Below, in pieces: positions 25,146-36,545 of a stretch of 57,928 nt of DNA. Both the position numbers and the translations under genes were made by a program. This stretch comes from an uncultured Acidimicrobiaceae bacterium (GTDB lineage: Bacteria; Actinomycetota; Acidimicrobiia; Spongiisociales; UBA5794), in assembly GCA_947258985.1 (NCBI GenBank), contig CAMYKI010000007.1, positions 1 through 57,928 on the forward strand. The letters are read 5' to 3'. The notes under the pieces are model-generated. The model was given only the letters and a program-made list of their open reading frames with translations. It did no database searches and had not been told where the DNA came from. Numbering within the stretch: position 1 is the stretch's first letter; each line of letters opens with the position of its first letter.

Positions 25146-27314
25146 ATGCCCGATTCCCCCCTTCTCGAGGGTCTCAACCCTGCCCAGCGCCATGCGGTCG
25201 CCGCAACCGACGGCCCGCTGCTTGTTGTGGCCGGGGCGGGGTCCGGCAAGACGCGCGTCCTGACGCGGCGGGTGGCACATCTGATCAGGGATCACCACGT
25301 CTCTCCGTTTGCGATTCTCGCCATTACCTTCACCAACAAGGCTGCAGGTGAGATGAAGGACCGTGTCGAAGGCCTGGTCGGCGGTGTCGCCCGTGATATG
25401 TGGGTGTCGACATTCCACAGTGCCTGCTCGCGGATCCTGAGAAGAGAAGCCCACCACCTCGGCTATCGCTCGGCGTTTTCTATCTACGACTCTGCGGACT
25501 CGCTACGGCTGGTGACGATGTGCGTAAAGGACCTCGATCTCGACCCGAAGCGCTTCCCCCCGCGCAGCATTCGGGCAACGATATCCAATGCCAAGAACGA
25601 GCTCATCGATTACGAGAGCTTCGCCTCGTCAGATTCGGGCTTCTATCACGAGAAGATCGCCGATGTCTACCGGCTGTATCAGCAGCGTCTTGTTGAAGCT
25701 TCCGCCATGGACTTCGACGATCTCCTCATGCTGACCGTTGACCTGTTCCGCGCGCATCCCGACGTGTTGCAGCGGTACCAGGATCGATTCGAGTACGTGT
25801 TGGTCGACGAGTACCAGGACACCAATCATGCCCAGTACGTGCTGGTCAGGCTACTCACGGAGAAGCATCGCAATCTGTGCGTTGTCGGCGACGGCGATCA
25901 GAGTATCTACAGATTCCGCGGCGCCGACATCCGCAATATCAACGAATTCGAGAAGGACTTTCCCGACGCTCAGATCGTCATGCTCGAACAGAACTACCGC
26001 TCGACCGAAACCATCTTGCAGGCCGCCAACGCGGTGATCTCGAACAACCCGAACCGCAAGCCAAAGCGCCTGTGGACCGAATTTGGCCATGGCGACAAGA
26101 TCATCAGCTACGAAGCCGAGGACGAGCACGACGAAGCGGCGTTCGTTGCCGAGGCGGTAGCCACACTGCGTTCCGCCGGCCAGGACGCCCGCGAGATAGC
26201 CGTCTTTTACAGGACCAACGCCCAGAGCCGTGTAATCGAAGAGACGTTCGTCAACTTCGGTCAGCCATACCAGGTCGTCGGCGGTGTGAAGTACTACGAC
26301 CGACGCGAGGTCAAAGACGTCCTTGCCTATCTGCGGGTCGTCGCCAATCCGGACGACACCGTGGCCGCCAAACGCATCGTCAACATGCCGAAGCGAGCGA
26401 TCGGCGCCACCAGCGTCGCCCACGTCGATCGCCATGCCGAAGACGAGGGCGTTGTCTTCTTCGAGGCGCTGCGACGCGCCGCCGACAACCCCCGGTTGTC
26501 GTCCAGGGCACAGCGGGCAATGGCGGATTTCGTTGGACTCATCGACCACCTGACATTCCTCGCCGAGCAGGGGCCACGTGCCGGGCTCGAGGCGATCCTC
26601 AGCGAAACCGGCTACCTCGACATGGTCCGCTCCGAGAGATCGATTGAAGCCATGGGTCGAGAAGAGAATCTCAGGGAGCTTGTCTCGGCGGCAGCGGATT
26701 TCGAGGAGAACGGCCCGGTAGCTTACGGCAGGGAGGAGTGGACGGAGCTCGATGGCCTCCGCAAGACCGAGCTATTCCTCGAATCTATCAGTCTTGTGAC
26801 CGACACCGACAGCTACGAGGACGTTGAGGTCGTCACGCTGATGACGCTGCACAATGCCAAGGGTCTGGAGTATCCCAGCGTGTTCATCGTCGGCATGGAG
26901 GACGGCGTGTTCCCCCACATGCGATCACTCGGCGACCCTGCGGAGCTGGAGGAAGAACGACGGCTGTGCTACGTCGGCATCACCCGGGCCATGCAGCGTC
27001 TGTTCCTGACCAGAGCCTGGAGCCGCAGTATGTTCGGCACCAACAACTACAACCCGCCGAGCCGGTTTCTGCGCGAGCTCCCCGACAATCTGGTGGAGAC
27101 CGCACGGAAACGGAAGCGGCCTTCGAAGCTGCAGCCGAGTGGCGCTCGTCCCAAGGTGACCGCCGCCGAGCTGAACGTGGGCGATCGGGTTCGTCATTCG
27201 AAGTGGGGGGAGGGGACGATCCGGCGTGTGGCCGGAGTCGAAGCCGTCGTCAATTTCGATGGGGCGGGTGTCAAACACCTCCATCTCGAGCTTGCCCCGC
27301 TCGAGAAGGTTTGA
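25146..27314 (+). CDS. pcrA: UvrD/PcrA-type superfamily 1 DNA helicase
   Basis: This 722-residue 3'-5' helicase has LNPAQRHAV (Q motif), [14 protein letters not shown] (Walker A, near residue 31), [26 protein letters not shown] (Walker B), [21 protein letters not shown], and the C-terminal [18 protein letters not shown] and [11 protein letters not shown] motifs. A Tudor-like tail ([10 protein letters not shown]) is the PcrA RNA polymerase-interacting element. It removes proteins and intermediates from DNA in repair and replication conflicts. I chose the ATG at 25146 because the family starts right before the Q motif and a -10 box precedes it. Longer frames lack support. Confidence 0.94.
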   Translation: MPDSPLLEGLNPAQRHAVAATDGPLLVVAGAGSGKTRVLTRRVAHLIRDHHVSPFAILAITFTNKAAGEMKDRVEGLVGGVARDMWVSTFHSACSRILRREAHHLGYRSAFSIYDSADSLRLVTMCVKDLDLDPKRFPPRSIRATISNAKNELIDYESFASSDSGFYHEKIADVYRLYQQRLVEASAMDFDDLLMLTVDLFRAHPDVLQRYQDRFEYVLVDEYQDTNHAQYVLVRLLTEKHRNLCVVGDGDQSIYRFRGADIRNINEFEKDFPDAQIVMLEQNYRSTETILQAANAVISNNPNRKPKRLWTEFGHGDKIISYEAEDEHDEAAFVAEAVATLRSAGQDAREIAVFYRTNAQSRVIEETFVNFGQPYQVVGGVKYYDRREVKDVLAYLRVVANPDDTVAAKRIVNMPKRAIGATSVAHVDRHAEDEGVVFFEALRRAADNPRLSSRAQRAMADFVGLIDHLTFLAEQGPRAGLEAILSETGYLDMVRSERSIEAMGREENLRELVSAAADFEENGPVAYGREEWTELDGLRKTELFLESISLVTDTDSYEDVEVVTLMTLHNAKGLEYPSVFIVGMEDGVFPHMRSLGDPAELEEERRLCYVGITRAMQRLFLTRAWSRSMFGTNNYNPPSRFLRELPDNLVETARKRKRPSKLQPSGARPKVTAAELNVGDRVRHSKWGEGTIRRVAGVEAVVNFDGAGVKHLHLELAPLEKV

Positions 27315-27357
27315 GCAGCGGCCGCGCCGCTACGCGACGACTATTGTCTGCAACGAC

Positions 27358-27753
27358 ATGCCTGTCCGAATTCTTGTAGCAAAACCCGGCCTCGACGGTC
27401 ACGATCGCGGAGCGAAAGTCGTATCGCGGGCGCTGCGCGACGCAGGTTGTGAAGTGATCTATTCGGGCCTGCACCAAACACCGGAGCAGATAGTGGAGAC
27501 GGCGATTCAGGAAGATGTGGACGGGATCGGATTGTCCGTGCTGTCGGGCGCTCATATGACTCTGTTCCCCAGGATTGTCGAACTGCTTCGCGACAGGGAG
27601 GCAGATGACATTGTCGTGTTCGGTGGCGGGATCATCCCGGACGAGGATCTGCCGAAGCTAGAACAGGCAGGGTTGGAGATGATCTTCACCCCGGGAACGC
27701 CGCTGTCGGACATCACCGAATGGGTAGAAGATCGCTTTTCGCACACCGATTGA
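27358..27753 (+). CDS. Methylmalonyl-CoA mutase cobalamin-binding (small/C-terminal) subunit
   Basis: This 131-residue protein is a free-standing B12-binding domain with the signature [12 protein letters not shown] (D-x-H-x2-G, lower axial His), an SVLSGAH segment and a [10 protein letters not shown] loop, as in the C-terminal part of methylmalonyl-CoA mutase. It would pair with a separate catalytic alpha subunit, which is not in the window. The next genes are sucCD, so propionyl-CoA carbon entering as succinyl-CoA is a sensible context. A TATTGT box lies 10 nt upstream of the ATG. Related acyl-CoA mutases cannot be excluded. Confidence 0.85.
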   Translation: MPVRILVAKPGLDGHDRGAKVVSRALRDAGCEVIYSGLHQTPEQIVETAIQEDVDGIGLSVLSGAHMTLFPRIVELLRDREADDIVVFGGGIIPDEDLPKLEQAGLEMIFTPGTPLSDITEWVEDRFSHTD

Positions 27754-27830
27754 GATAGGTCGAGCTAAACACCAGCCAAGCGTCGCACGGGAGTGAGAGC
27801 GACGATTCTGGTGACTAGAGGGAGAGACAG

Positions 27831-29053
<1,223 letters not shown>

Positions 29054-29057
<4 letters not shown>

Positions 29058-29980
29058 GCGTTCTCATCGATAGGAACACCCGTGTCATCGTCCAGGGGAT
29101 GGGCAAAACCGGTCGCTTCCACACCGACAAGGCAATCGCGTACGGGACGCAGATGGTGGGTGCGGTGCACCCCTCCCGTGCCGGTCAGACCGAGCTGTAC
29201 GAGGGGGAGACGGATCACTCCGGGGTTCCGGACAGGTCCGACGGCTACCGGGTCGAGCTGCCGATATTCCGCACGGTGAACGAGGCCGTTGCCGCGACCG
29301 GCGCTGCCGTCAGTGTGGTCTACGTGCCGCCTCCATTTGCCGCGGACGCCATCATGGAGGGTGCCGACGCCGGTCTCGAGCTCATCGTGTGTGTCACCGA
29401 GGGCATACCGGTAGCAGATATGGTCAAGGCCAAGAGCTATCTGGCGAGTCGCCGGACCCGGCTGGTAGGTCCCAACTGCCCGGGGGTTATCACGCCGCGG
29501 GAATGCAAGATCGGGATCATGCCTGGATACATTCACGAAGCCGGCCGTATCGGAGTGGTGAGCCGATCAGGCACGCTCACCTATGAGGCGGTGCACCAGC
29601 TGACCCAGGTAGGTCTCGGCCAGACGACCGCCATCGGTATCGGAGGCGATCCGGTAAACGGGACAGACTTCATCGACTGCCTCGAGTTGTTCAACAGCGA
29701 TCCGGCGACGGAGGGCGTCATCATGATCGGCGAGATCGGAGGCACCGCGGAAGAAGAGGCCGCGGCATGGATTACCGAGAACATGACGAAGCCCGTCGCG
29801 GGATTTATCGCGGGGACCACGGCTCCCGCAGGCAAGCGCATGGGTCATGCCGGGGCCATAATCTCGGGGGGCAAGGGAACCGCAGCCGACAAGATCGCCG
29901 CTCTCGAAGCGGCCGGCGTGCGGGTTGCAGCCACACCGACCGACATGGGGGCGACCATGTTGGAGGCGATGGAAGGCTGA
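29054..29980 (+). CDS. sucD: Succinyl-CoA synthetase, alpha subunit
   Basis: This 308-residue CoA-binding subunit starts [23 protein letters not shown]. It has the phospho-His in [17 protein letters not shown] (written here as [11 protein letters not shown]) and [10 protein letters not shown] with [17 protein letters not shown] for CoA and phosphohistidine handling. It is translationally coupled to sucC through ATGA. Confidence 0.96.
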
Positions 29981-30008
29981 GGGGTCGAGCTAGGTCAGGG
30001 GTAGAGGA

Positions 30009-31556
30009 ATGAGTCGAACCAAGGTCCGTCGAGCGCTGATCTCCGTGAGCGACAAGACCGGACTGCTCGATTTTGGTGCGAAGCTGGTCACATTGGGTGT
30101 CGAGATCATCGCATCCGGCGGTACCGCCGCCACCCTGCGGGCCGGTGGCTTGCCGGTAACCTCCGTCAAGGATGTCACCGGTTCCGCCGAGATGCTCGAT
30201 GGCCGGGTGAAGACCCTCCACCCAAGGATCCACGCGGCGATCCTTGCCGATGTGGGCAATTCCGACCACCGCAACCAGCTCTATGCCGAGGCAATTGCGC
30301 CCATTCAACTCGTTGTCGTCAACCTGTATCCCTTCGAGGAAGGTGTCGCCAGCGAAGGGACCACCAAGGAGCAGGCGATCGAACTCATCGACATCGGCGG
30401 TCCGACGATGGTGCGCGCCGCGGCCAAGAACCACCGCTGGGTTGGAGTGGTGACTTCCCCTGATCAGTACGAAATTGTGTCGACGGCTATTGCCTCCGGA
30501 GGCCTCGACGACGACTTACGTCTCGACCTGGCTCGCAGTGCGTTCTACAGAACCGCCCGGTATGACGCCGCCATCGTGGACTGGTTGGAGAAGCAGGCAG
30601 GCGACGTTCCCGAAAGGATGATGCTGGCGCTCGACCGGGTCGCCGAGCTCCGCTACGGCGAGAACCCGCACCAGCAGGCAGCGCTCTACGCCGAGCGCGG
30701 TGCGGAGGGATGGTGGAAGTCGGCGGAACAGATCCAGGGCAAGGAGATGTCCTTCAACAACTTCCTGGACGCAGAGGCTGCCTGGCGGCTCGTCAATGAT
30801 TTCGCCGAAGCCACGGCGGTGATCATCAAGCATGCCAACCCGTGTGGTGTTGCCAGTCGGAATTCGATCCAGGATGCGTTTCTGACGGCCTGGGAATGCG
30901 ACCCCCTTGCGGCTTTCGGCGGAGTGATCGCTCTGAACGGCAAGCTCGATGAGCCCACTGCTCGCCTCATCATCGAGAACTTTGCCGAGGTCGTGGTAGC
31001 GCCGATGGTCAGTGACGGGGCTCGCGAGATCCTGGCCGCCAAGAAGAACCTTCGGGTGCTTGTTGCCCGGGCACCGCAGGGCTCCGACCTTGACCTGAGA
31101 CGCATTGAGCATGGCTTTGTCGCTCAGCGCCGCGATGTGGTTGCGAAGACACAACCGGGGAAGCTCCCTCCGAACTGGGAGTCGGTAGGGACCCGACCCT
31201 TGAGCAGCGATCTACTGATAGATCTTCGATTCGCCTGGATCGTCGCCGCCCATACGAAATCGAATGCGATTGTGATTGCCAAGGACCGGGCGGCTGTAGG
31301 GATCGGCGCAGGCGACCAATCTCGCGTCGGGGCAGCCGAGCGTGCATTGCGCCAGGCGAGCCGCCGGGCCTACGGAGCTGTCGTGGCTTCGGACGGGTTC
31401 TTTCCTTTCCGTGACGGGATCGACTCGCTCGGGGCCGCCGGAGTGGTGGCGGTCGTCGAGCCGGGCGGATCCATGCGCGACGATGAGGTTGTCCGGGCCG
31501 CCAACGAGCACAATATGGCGATCGTCTTCACGAATACGAGGCACTTCCGACATTGA
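30009..31556 (+). CDS. purH: Bifunctional AICAR transformylase / IMP cyclohydrolase
   Basis: This 515-residue protein carries the MGS-like cyclohydrolase domain (RALISVSDKTGLLDF, IASGGTAATLR, GRVKTLHPRIH) and the AICARFT domain (LRYGENPHQQAALY, IIKHANPCGVA, DPLAAFGGVIALN, KSNAIVIAKD). It performs the last two steps of IMP synthesis, using 10-formyl-tetrahydrofolate. The folD gene downstream, which supplies that cofactor, overlaps it by 4 nt, linking the two functionally. The ATG at 30009 is preceded by AGGGGTAGAGG. Confidence 0.97.
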   Translation: MSRTKVRRALISVSDKTGLLDFGAKLVTLGVEIIASGGTAATLRAGGLPVTSVKDVTGSAEMLDGRVKTLHPRIHAAILADVGNSDHRNQLYAEAIAPIQLVVVNLYPFEEGVASEGTTKEQAIELIDIGGPTMVRAAAKNHRWVGVVTSPDQYEIVSTAIASGGLDDDLRLDLARSAFYRTARYDAAIVDWLEKQAGDVPERMMLALDRVAELRYGENPHQQAALYAERGAEGWWKSAEQIQGKEMSFNNFLDAEAAWRLVNDFAEATAVIIKHANPCGVASRNSIQDAFLTAWECDPLAAFGGVIALNGKLDEPTARLIIENFAEVVVAPMVSDGAREILAAKKNLRVLVARAPQGSDLDLRRIEHGFVAQRRDVVAKTQPGKLPPNWESVGTRPLSSDLLIDLRFAWIVAAHTKSNAIVIAKDRAAVGIGAGDQSRVGAAERALRQASRRAYGAVVASDGFFPFRDGIDSLGAAGVVAVVEPGGSMRDDEVVRAANEHNMAIVFTNTRHFRH

Positions 31557-32407
31557 GCGCAGAGATACTCTCGGGGAAAGATGTCGCAGCGGCGTTGCGC
31601 GCCGAAGTAGCAGATCGTGTCGCAGTTCTTGCCGGTCGCGGCAAGTCGGTCGGTTTGGCGACCATCCTCGTGGGGGACGATGCGGCATCCCAGATCTATG
31701 TTCGTAGCAAGCATCGTGCCGCGGAAAAGGCCGGCATGCTGTCTTTCGATCATCACCTCCCGGCCGGCACCTCGCAAGAGCAAGTGGAGCGAGTCGTCGC
31801 TTCGATGAATCGGAACAAAGACGTAAGCGGGATCATCATCCAGCTTCCGTTGCCTGCCGGGTTGGATGGCAACCGAGCGGTCGGTGCCATCGATCCCGCC
31901 AAGGACGCCGACGGCCTTCATCCGCACAATCTGGGCCTACTCGCCCTCGAGCGGTCGGCGCTGCGTCCGGCGACGCCGGACGGGATCATGAGAATCCTCG
32001 AGCACTACGGGGTTGAAACGGACGGCAAGGTTGCGCTTGTGCTTGGCAGATCGGTCCTCGTGGGAAAGCCGCTCGGTCTCATGCTCGGGGCAAAGGGAGT
32101 CGATGCCACCGTCATCCAGGCGCACTCACGCACTAGAGACCTCGATGACCTGATCGGTCGGGCGGACATCGTCGTGGCGGCGATAGGCAAGCCCGGGTTT
32201 GTTATGGGTGACCAACTCAAGCCGGGCGCGGTCGTCATCGACGTCGGGATCAATCGCACCCCCGAAGGCCTGGTGGGTGACGTCGACTTCGAGTCTGCGG
32301 CCGACGTTGCCGGGGCGATCACCCCTGTCCCCGGAGGCGTCGGGGTCATGACCGTGGCGTCGCTGCTGGCCAACACAGTGACCGCCGCCGAGCTCACGGC
32401 CGGCTGA
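31553..32407 (+). CDS. folD: Methylenetetrahydrofolate dehydrogenase / cyclohydrolase
   Basis: This 284-residue enzyme shows YVRSKHRAAEKAG (catalytic Lys), the substrate loop IIIQLPLPAGLD, DADGLHPHNLGLL, the nucleotide site LVLGRSVLVGKPLGLML, and TPVPGGVGVMTVA. It interconverts 5,10-methylene- and 10-formyl-THF, feeding PurH just upstream. The start is a TTG at 31553, coupled to the end of purH. Confidence 0.96.
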   Translation: MSAEILSGKDVAAALRAEVADRVAVLAGRGKSVGLATILVGDDAASQIYVRSKHRAAEKAGMLSFDHHLPAGTSQEQVERVVASMNRNKDVSGIIIQLPLPAGLDGNRAVGAIDPAKDADGLHPHNLGLLALERSALRPATPDGIMRILEHYGVETDGKVALVLGRSVLVGKPLGLMLGAKGVDATVIQAHSRTRDLDDLIGRADIVVAAIGKPGFVMGDQLKPGAVVIDVGINRTPEGLVGDVDFESAADVAGAITPVPGGVGVMTVASLLANTVTAAELTAG

Positions 32408-32487
32408 CGCCCGCACCGGGTACGGGACTGCGGCATCCACTACCCTCTAGCGTCGATTGAACTCGAAGCACATGGAGGACACGGCCG

Positions 32488-33690
32488 ATGGCCACAGCGA
32501 TAAAGATGGGTCCCGAAGGGCTCGAGGTTCCAGATGAGCCGATCATCCCGTTCATCGAAGGCGATGGCATCGGCCCCGATATCTGGGCGGCATCCCAGGC
32601 AGTCTTTGATGCCGCGGTGGAAAAGGCCTACGGGGGCGCCCGGAAGGTCGCTTGGACCGAGGTCTTGGCCGGCCAGAAGGCGTTTGATCAGACCGGCCAG
32701 TGGCTTCCTGATGAGACGGTGGAGATGTTCCGCAGCCATCTCGTCGGGATCAAGGGCCCTCTAACGACCCCCGTCGGTGGAGGTATCCGTAGCCTCAATG
32801 TTGCTCTCCGGCAGATTCTCGACCTCTATGTGTGTTTGCGCCCGGTTCGCTGGTATAGCGGAGTTCCTTCACCGGTGAAGCATCCGGAACTTGTCGACAT
32901 GGTCATCTTCCGGGAGAACACCGAGGACGTGTACGCCGGCAAGGAGCTCGAGTCGGGCTCCGAAGGGGTTCGACAGCTGCTCGATTTTCTCGATGAAACG
33001 TTCGGATGGGAGATCAATGAGGACAGCGGCCTCGGTATCAAGCCGATATCGGAGACCGGTTCCAAACGCCTTGTTCGCGCCGCCATCAAGTATGCATTGG
33101 AGAACAACCGTCGGTCGGTGACGCTGGTTCACAAGGGCAACATCATGAAGTTCACCGAGGGTGCGTTCCGTACCTGGGGTTATGAGGTCGTTCGCGACGA
33201 GTTCGCCGATGTTGCGGTGTCTTGGGAAGACTGCGGCGGTGAGCCCGGTGACAAGCTCCTCGTCCAGGATGTAATCGCAGATGCCTTCCTGCAGCAGATC
33301 CTGACTAGACCCGCAGAATATGACGTTGTGGCGACCATGAATCTCAACGGCGACTACATGTCGGATGCGCTCGCCGCCCAGGTTGGGGGGATCGGAATCG
33401 CACCGGGCGGCAACGTCAACTATGTCACCGGCCATGCCATCTTCGAGGCTACCCACGGAACCGCGCCGAAATATGCGGGGCTCGACAAGGTGAACCCGGG
33501 ATCGGTAATCCTGTCAGGGGAGATCATGTTCCGTCACCTGGGGTGGGCGGAGGCCGCGGATCTCATCGTCAAGGGGTTGGAGGGCGCCATCGCCGACAAG
33601 ATCGTCACATACGACTTCGCCCGGCTGATGGACGATGCAACGGAGGTCAAGACGTCGGAGTTCGGGGAGGCCGTCATCGCCCGTATGTAG
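32488..33690 (+). CDS. icd: Isocitrate dehydrogenase, NADP-dependent type
   Basis: This 400-residue homodimeric enzyme is of the E. coli Icd class: [31 protein letters not shown] (substrate arginines), [42 protein letters not shown] and [16 protein letters not shown]. The Lys-Tyr pair in APKYAG corresponds to the 2'-phosphate-binding residues of NADP enzymes. It oxidises isocitrate to 2-oxoglutarate. An 80 nt gap separates it from folD, so a promoter of its own is possible. It is 34 nt upstream of mdh. Confidence 0.95.
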   Translation: MATAIKMGPEGLEVPDEPIIPFIEGDGIGPDIWAASQAVFDAAVEKAYGGARKVAWTEVLAGQKAFDQTGQWLPDETVEMFRSHLVGIKGPLTTPVGGGIRSLNVALRQILDLYVCLRPVRWYSGVPSPVKHPELVDMVIFRENTEDVYAGKELESGSEGVRQLLDFLDETFGWEINEDSGLGIKPISETGSKRLVRAAIKYALENNRRSVTLVHKGNIMKFTEGAFRTWGYEVVRDEFADVAVSWEDCGGEPGDKLLVQDVIADAFLQQILTRPAEYDVVATMNLNGDYMSDALAAQVGGIGIAPGGNVNYVTGHAIFEATHGTAPKYAGLDKVNPGSVILSGEIMFRHLGWAEAADLIVKGLEGAIADKIVTYDFARLMDDATEVKTSEFGEAVIARM

Positions 33691-33724
33691 CGGCGATGGC
33701 GCAGACTGAAAAGGAGCGGAGAAC

Positions 33725-34660
33725 ATGAGCAGGATTACGGTGGTTGGGGCCGGCAAATATGGATCGACAACGGTGCAACGTCTTGCCGAATGGGATGTGG
33801 TCGACGAAGTTGTGATGACGGACATCGTTGAAGGCCTTCCCCAAGGGCTGGCGTTGGACATGAATCAGAGCCGACCCGTTGCGGGTCATCGGACGTTGGT
33901 TGTGGGTACCAATGACTATGCGGATACTGCGCAGAGCGACGTGGTGATCATCACGGCCGGTTTGCCCCGGAAACCGGGCATGTCGCGTATGGATCTCCTC
34001 GAGGTCAATGCCAAGATCGTCAAGAGTGTCGTCGAGGAAGTCGTCAGGTATTCGCCTGATGCCGTGATCATCGTCGTCACCAACCCGCTCGATCAGATGA
34101 CGACACTTGCGGCGGACGTCTCGGGTCTTCCCCGCAACCGTGTCTTTGGGCAGGCCGGAATTCTCGACAGTTCCCGTTTTGCCCACTTCATCGCGGAGAA
34201 GACGGGCGCCGATATCCAGGCGATCGAGGCCGTGACTTTGGGAAGCCATGGTGAGACCATGGTTCCGGTTCCGTCCCTGTGCCGTGTTGAGGGCAAGCCC
34301 CTGGCAGACGTGCTCGACCCGGGGACTATCGATGATCTTGTCGACAGAACTCGCAAGGGCGGGGCTGAGATCGTCGCCTACCTCAAGACAGGTAGCGCCT
34401 ATTACGCTCCCTCGGCGGCTGCCGCCTACATGGCAAAAGCAGTAGTACAGGATTCAGGCGAGCAGATGCCCGTTTGCGCCTGGATGACGGGGGAGTACGG
34501 GATCAACGACGTCTACCTCGGAGTCATCGCCGAAGTCGGTGCAGGTGGTGTCAAGTCCGTGGTTCAGCTCCCGCTCACCGATGAAGAGGCAACCGGCCTT
34601 GCCGAAGCCGCGGTTGCCGTCAAAGAGAAGGTCGCCGATCTGGCGAACATCGACGCGTAA
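33725..34660 (+). CDS. mdh: Malate dehydrogenase, LDH-like type
   Basis: This 311-residue protein has the NAD site VVGAGKYGSTTVQ, Asp in VVMTDIVEG (NAD preference), the mobile loop LPRKPGMSRMDLL with substrate Arg residues, VTNPLDQM, and the catalytic His in TLGSHGETMVP. These match the LDH-like malate dehydrogenases rather than the E. coli type. It likely shares a transcript with icd. A strong terminator follows within 30 nt. Confidence 0.95.
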   Translation: MSRITVVGAGKYGSTTVQRLAEWDVVDEVVMTDIVEGLPQGLALDMNQSRPVAGHRTLVVGTNDYADTAQSDVVIITAGLPRKPGMSRMDLLEVNAKIVKSVVEEVVRYSPDAVIIVVTNPLDQMTTLAADVSGLPRNRVFGQAGILDSSRFAHFIAEKTGADIQAIEAVTLGSHGETMVPVPSLCRVEGKPLADVLDPGTIDDLVDRTRKGGAEIVAYLKTGSAYYAPSAAAAYMAKAVVQDSGEQMPVCAWMTGEYGINDVYLGVIAEVGAGGVKSVVQLPLTDEEATGLAEAAVAVKEKVADLANIDA

Positions 34661-34686
34661 CCGTTCTTCTGGAGGTTGAACAGGAA

Positions 34687-34720
34687 GGCTCGTCCGATCA
34701 GTCGGACGAGCCTCTTGTTT
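34687..34720 (+). terminator. Intrinsic terminator after mdh
   Basis: A perfect 11 bp stem GGCTCGTCCGA / TCGGACGAGCC with loop TCAG is followed by TCTTGTTT. It sits between mdh and a convergent minus-strand gene, and may also act on the other strand, where its T-run is weaker. Confidence 0.9.
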
Positions 34721-34726
34721 GCCGGC

Positions 34727-35635
34727 CTAGCCCTGCTGCTGGGAACGGGCCTCCCGTTGGTGCTGCTGGGCGATTTCCAATGCTGCCTGGATCTCGGCTG
34801 CACTTGCCTCGGCAGCGAGTCGCTGCCGCTCGGCGCGCTGCTGGTTGATGATTATGTCGCGGCGCTTCGCCCACAGGCTGACTGCACCGACGAAGGCCAG
34901 CAGTATCCCGAACAGGGCGAGAAACCAGCCGGAGGTGACCTGAGTGTCTTTGAACTGCCCGGCGATGCCATTCAACTCGAACTGGGCGTCGAGTAGCGCG
35001 GTCCTGCTGGCGGCAGCCGAGAGGGATATCGCTGCTCCTCCCGCAAGGATCGAGAAGATCAGCATTCGGTTTGCGGCTAGTTCGGCGGGTGTCCCGGTTA
35101 CGGCGATGCCGACGAGGAGGATGGCTCCGATGGACACCCAGACGACAGGCAGGGCGTCGCGTTCGGTCCCGAGCAGGGTTGCGTAGAGGATGACCGCGGC
35201 AACCGCGACGATCCCCAAGGAAACGAGCGTCCTGACTAATGCGTTGCTCTTGGGGAGGAAGGGGACGATCGCCGATTTGATGACAAACCCGGCCACTATC
35301 GCGACGATCCACGCTGTGAAGCCCCCGCCCATCGTCTTCTCATCGGTTCCGTAGATAGCGGCGATGCCGATGGCGCCGGCTCCCATTAGGGCGGCAATGA
35401 GCCGGCTGAACAGGGGAACCTTCGACTTCTCCCAGATTGTCAACAACCCTGCGGCGAAGAGGAGAGCACCGATTGTGAACGTCACCGACCCGTGAACTGT
35501 TTCGTAGCCGCGCAAAGCCCACGGCTCAACGATGTAGGCGGTGGAGGGATTCATCCGGACCAGTTCCCAGATGATTGACGCCATGATCAGACCGGCTCCG
35601 AAGAGCAGCAGCATTTGCGGCCGATACTGTTTCAC
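34727..35635 (-). CDS. Uncharacterised polytopic membrane protein with Gln/Ala-rich coiled-coil tail
   Basis: This 302-residue protein has about eight hydrophobic segments spread over residues 8-255, then a basic stretch (LWAKRRD) and a C-terminal helix rich in Gln, Glu and Ala (AERQRLAAEASAAEIQAALEIAQQHQREARSQQQ) predicted as coiled coil. I do not recognise a family. The start is a GTG at 35635 with AAAGG 8 nt upstream. The longer frame to 35815 overlaps the hupB coding region and is rejected. It is divergent from the HU gene. Function is unknown. Confidence 0.8.
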   Translation of the reverse strand: MKQYRPQMLLLFGAGLIMASIIWELVRMNPSTAYIVEPWALRGYETVHGSVTFTIGALLFAAGLLTIWEKSKVPLFSRLIAALMGAGAIGIAAIYGTDEKTMGGGFTAWIVAIVAGFVIKSAIVPFLPKSNALVRTLVSLGIVAVAAVILYATLLGTERDALPVVWVSIGAILLVGIAVTGTPAELAANRMLIFSILAGGAAISLSAAASRTALLDAQFELNGIAGQFKDTQVTSGWFLALFGILLAFVGAVSLWAKRRDIIINQQRAERQRLAAEASAAEIQAALEIAQQHQREARSQQQG

Positions 35636-35668
35636 TCGAGGCCTTTCCTCTCGATCGACACACTTTAC

Positions 35669-35686
35669 CGGCTCCGCACGGAGCCG
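35669..35686. promoter_or_regulatory. CGGCTCCG-CA-CGGAGCCG dyad between divergent genes
   Basis: An 8 bp inverted repeat with a 2 nt centre in the shared region between the membrane protein and hupB. It could be an operator or a transcript hairpin. Confidence 0.3.
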
Positions 35687-35704
35687 TCCCTTTCGCGGGC
35701 ATCC

Positions 35705-35733
35705 TTGGGATGGGGCGGGCTCGTCGGTATCGT
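35705..35733 (+). promoter_or_regulatory. Promoter of the HU gene
   Basis: TTGGGA (35705-35710), 17 nt, TATCGT (35728-35733). The start codon is 34 nt further, with GGGAG as ribosome-binding site. Confidence 0.5.
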
Positions 35734-35767
35734 TCCACCCAGAAGCAATGGCGACGGGAGCGGGTTC

Positions 35768-36040
35768 GTGAACAAAGCGGATCTCATCGATCAGGTAGCG
35801 GAGCGCACCGGACAAACGAAGGTTGCGGTCGCCGCGACTGTTGAGGCTGCGATGGATGCCATTGTCGACGCCGTGGCGAACTCCGAAGCGGTGACGTTGA
35901 GCGGTTTTGGGACCTTCGAGCCGCGAGAGCGCAAGGAACGCACAGGACGGAACCCGCGGACGGGTGAGGCTGTGCCCATTCCGGCGCGAACGGTTCCCTC
36001 ATTCCGTCCCGGGAATGCGTTCAAATCCGCGGTTGAGTGA
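35768..36040 (+). CDS. HU-family DNA-binding protein
   Basis: This 90-residue protein begins NKADLIDQVAERTG and has the HU signature GFGTFEPRERKERTGRNPRTGE with the DNA-intercalating loop NPRTGEAVPIPA. It lacks the long Lys/Ala/Pro tail of mycobacterial HupB, so it is a short, E. coli-like HU. It compacts and bends DNA. The GTG at 35768 is preferred, because the longer frame overlaps the promoter. Confidence 0.94.
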   Translation: MNKADLIDQVAERTGQTKVAVAATVEAAMDAIVDAVANSEAVTLSGFGTFEPRERKERTGRNPRTGEAVPIPARTVPSFRPGNAFKSAVE

Positions 36041-36052
36041 CGGTGGTCCCGG

Positions 36053-36439
36053 CTAGTAGTCGACGTCCAGATCACTCATGGCGGCGCCCCACTTGGTGAT
36101 TACGCCCTGGTTCATCATGAGTACCGCCATGTTGCCGGCTACCTTGATCTTGCCGGTCATGAACGCCATCTGCGTATTCAGCTCGCCCTTGAACATCGCT
36201 GCTGCGGTTTCGTATGTGCTCGAGATGGAGACATCGGCGCTGTCGAGTTCCCCGGTTTCCATGGTGGCGCTGCCGTCGGCAACATTCAGGTAGTAGTTGA
36301 TGTCGCCGGATGGGCCTTCCGTTACCTCGAACTGCAATCCCATTTTGATGTTGGTGATCGAGTTGGCGAAGTCGCTGTTTGTCGCAAGTGCCGCTGTTGC
36401 CGCCGCCATGTGGTCGTCGCTCAAGAACTGCACACCCAT
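36053..36439 (-). CDS. SCP2 sterol-transfer domain protein
   Basis: This 128-residue protein is a single SCP2-like domain: alternating hydrophobic strands (INYYLNVADGSATMETGELDSADVSISSTYETAAAMF) followed by a GKIKVAGNMAVLM helix. Such small proteins bind fatty acyl or sterol-like lipids, and the ligand is unknown here. The ATG at 36439 has AGAAGGA 9 nt upstream. It is downstream of sdhB in the same direction, but a 50 bp palindrome lies between them, so co-transcription is doubtful. Confidence 0.85.
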   Translation of the reverse strand: MGVQFLSDDHMAAATAALATNSDFANSITNIKMGLQFEVTEGPSGDINYYLNVADGSATMETGELDSADVSISSTYETAAAMFKGELNTQMAFMTGKIKVAGNMAVLMMNQGVITKWGAAMSDLDVDY

Positions 36440-36482
36440 GAATCGATCCTTCTGTAGAGAACGGCGTCATTGTAGGGCTCAG

Positions 36483-36532
36483 GCGTCTGGCGTACGTGAG
36501 CGCCTTATAAGGCGCTCACGTACGCCAGACGC
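36483..36532. repeat. Perfect 50 bp palindrome between sdhB and the SCP2 gene
   Basis: Both 25 nt arms are exactly complementary with no central spacer. The left arm starts GCGTCTGGCG and ends GCGCCTTA. As RNA it would form a ~23 bp hairpin. No U-run follows on the minus strand, where it would act after sdhB, so simple intrinsic termination does not fully explain it. Its arm length is unusual for an operator. Confidence 0.9.
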
Positions 36533-36545
36533 GGTTCAGCGCCCG

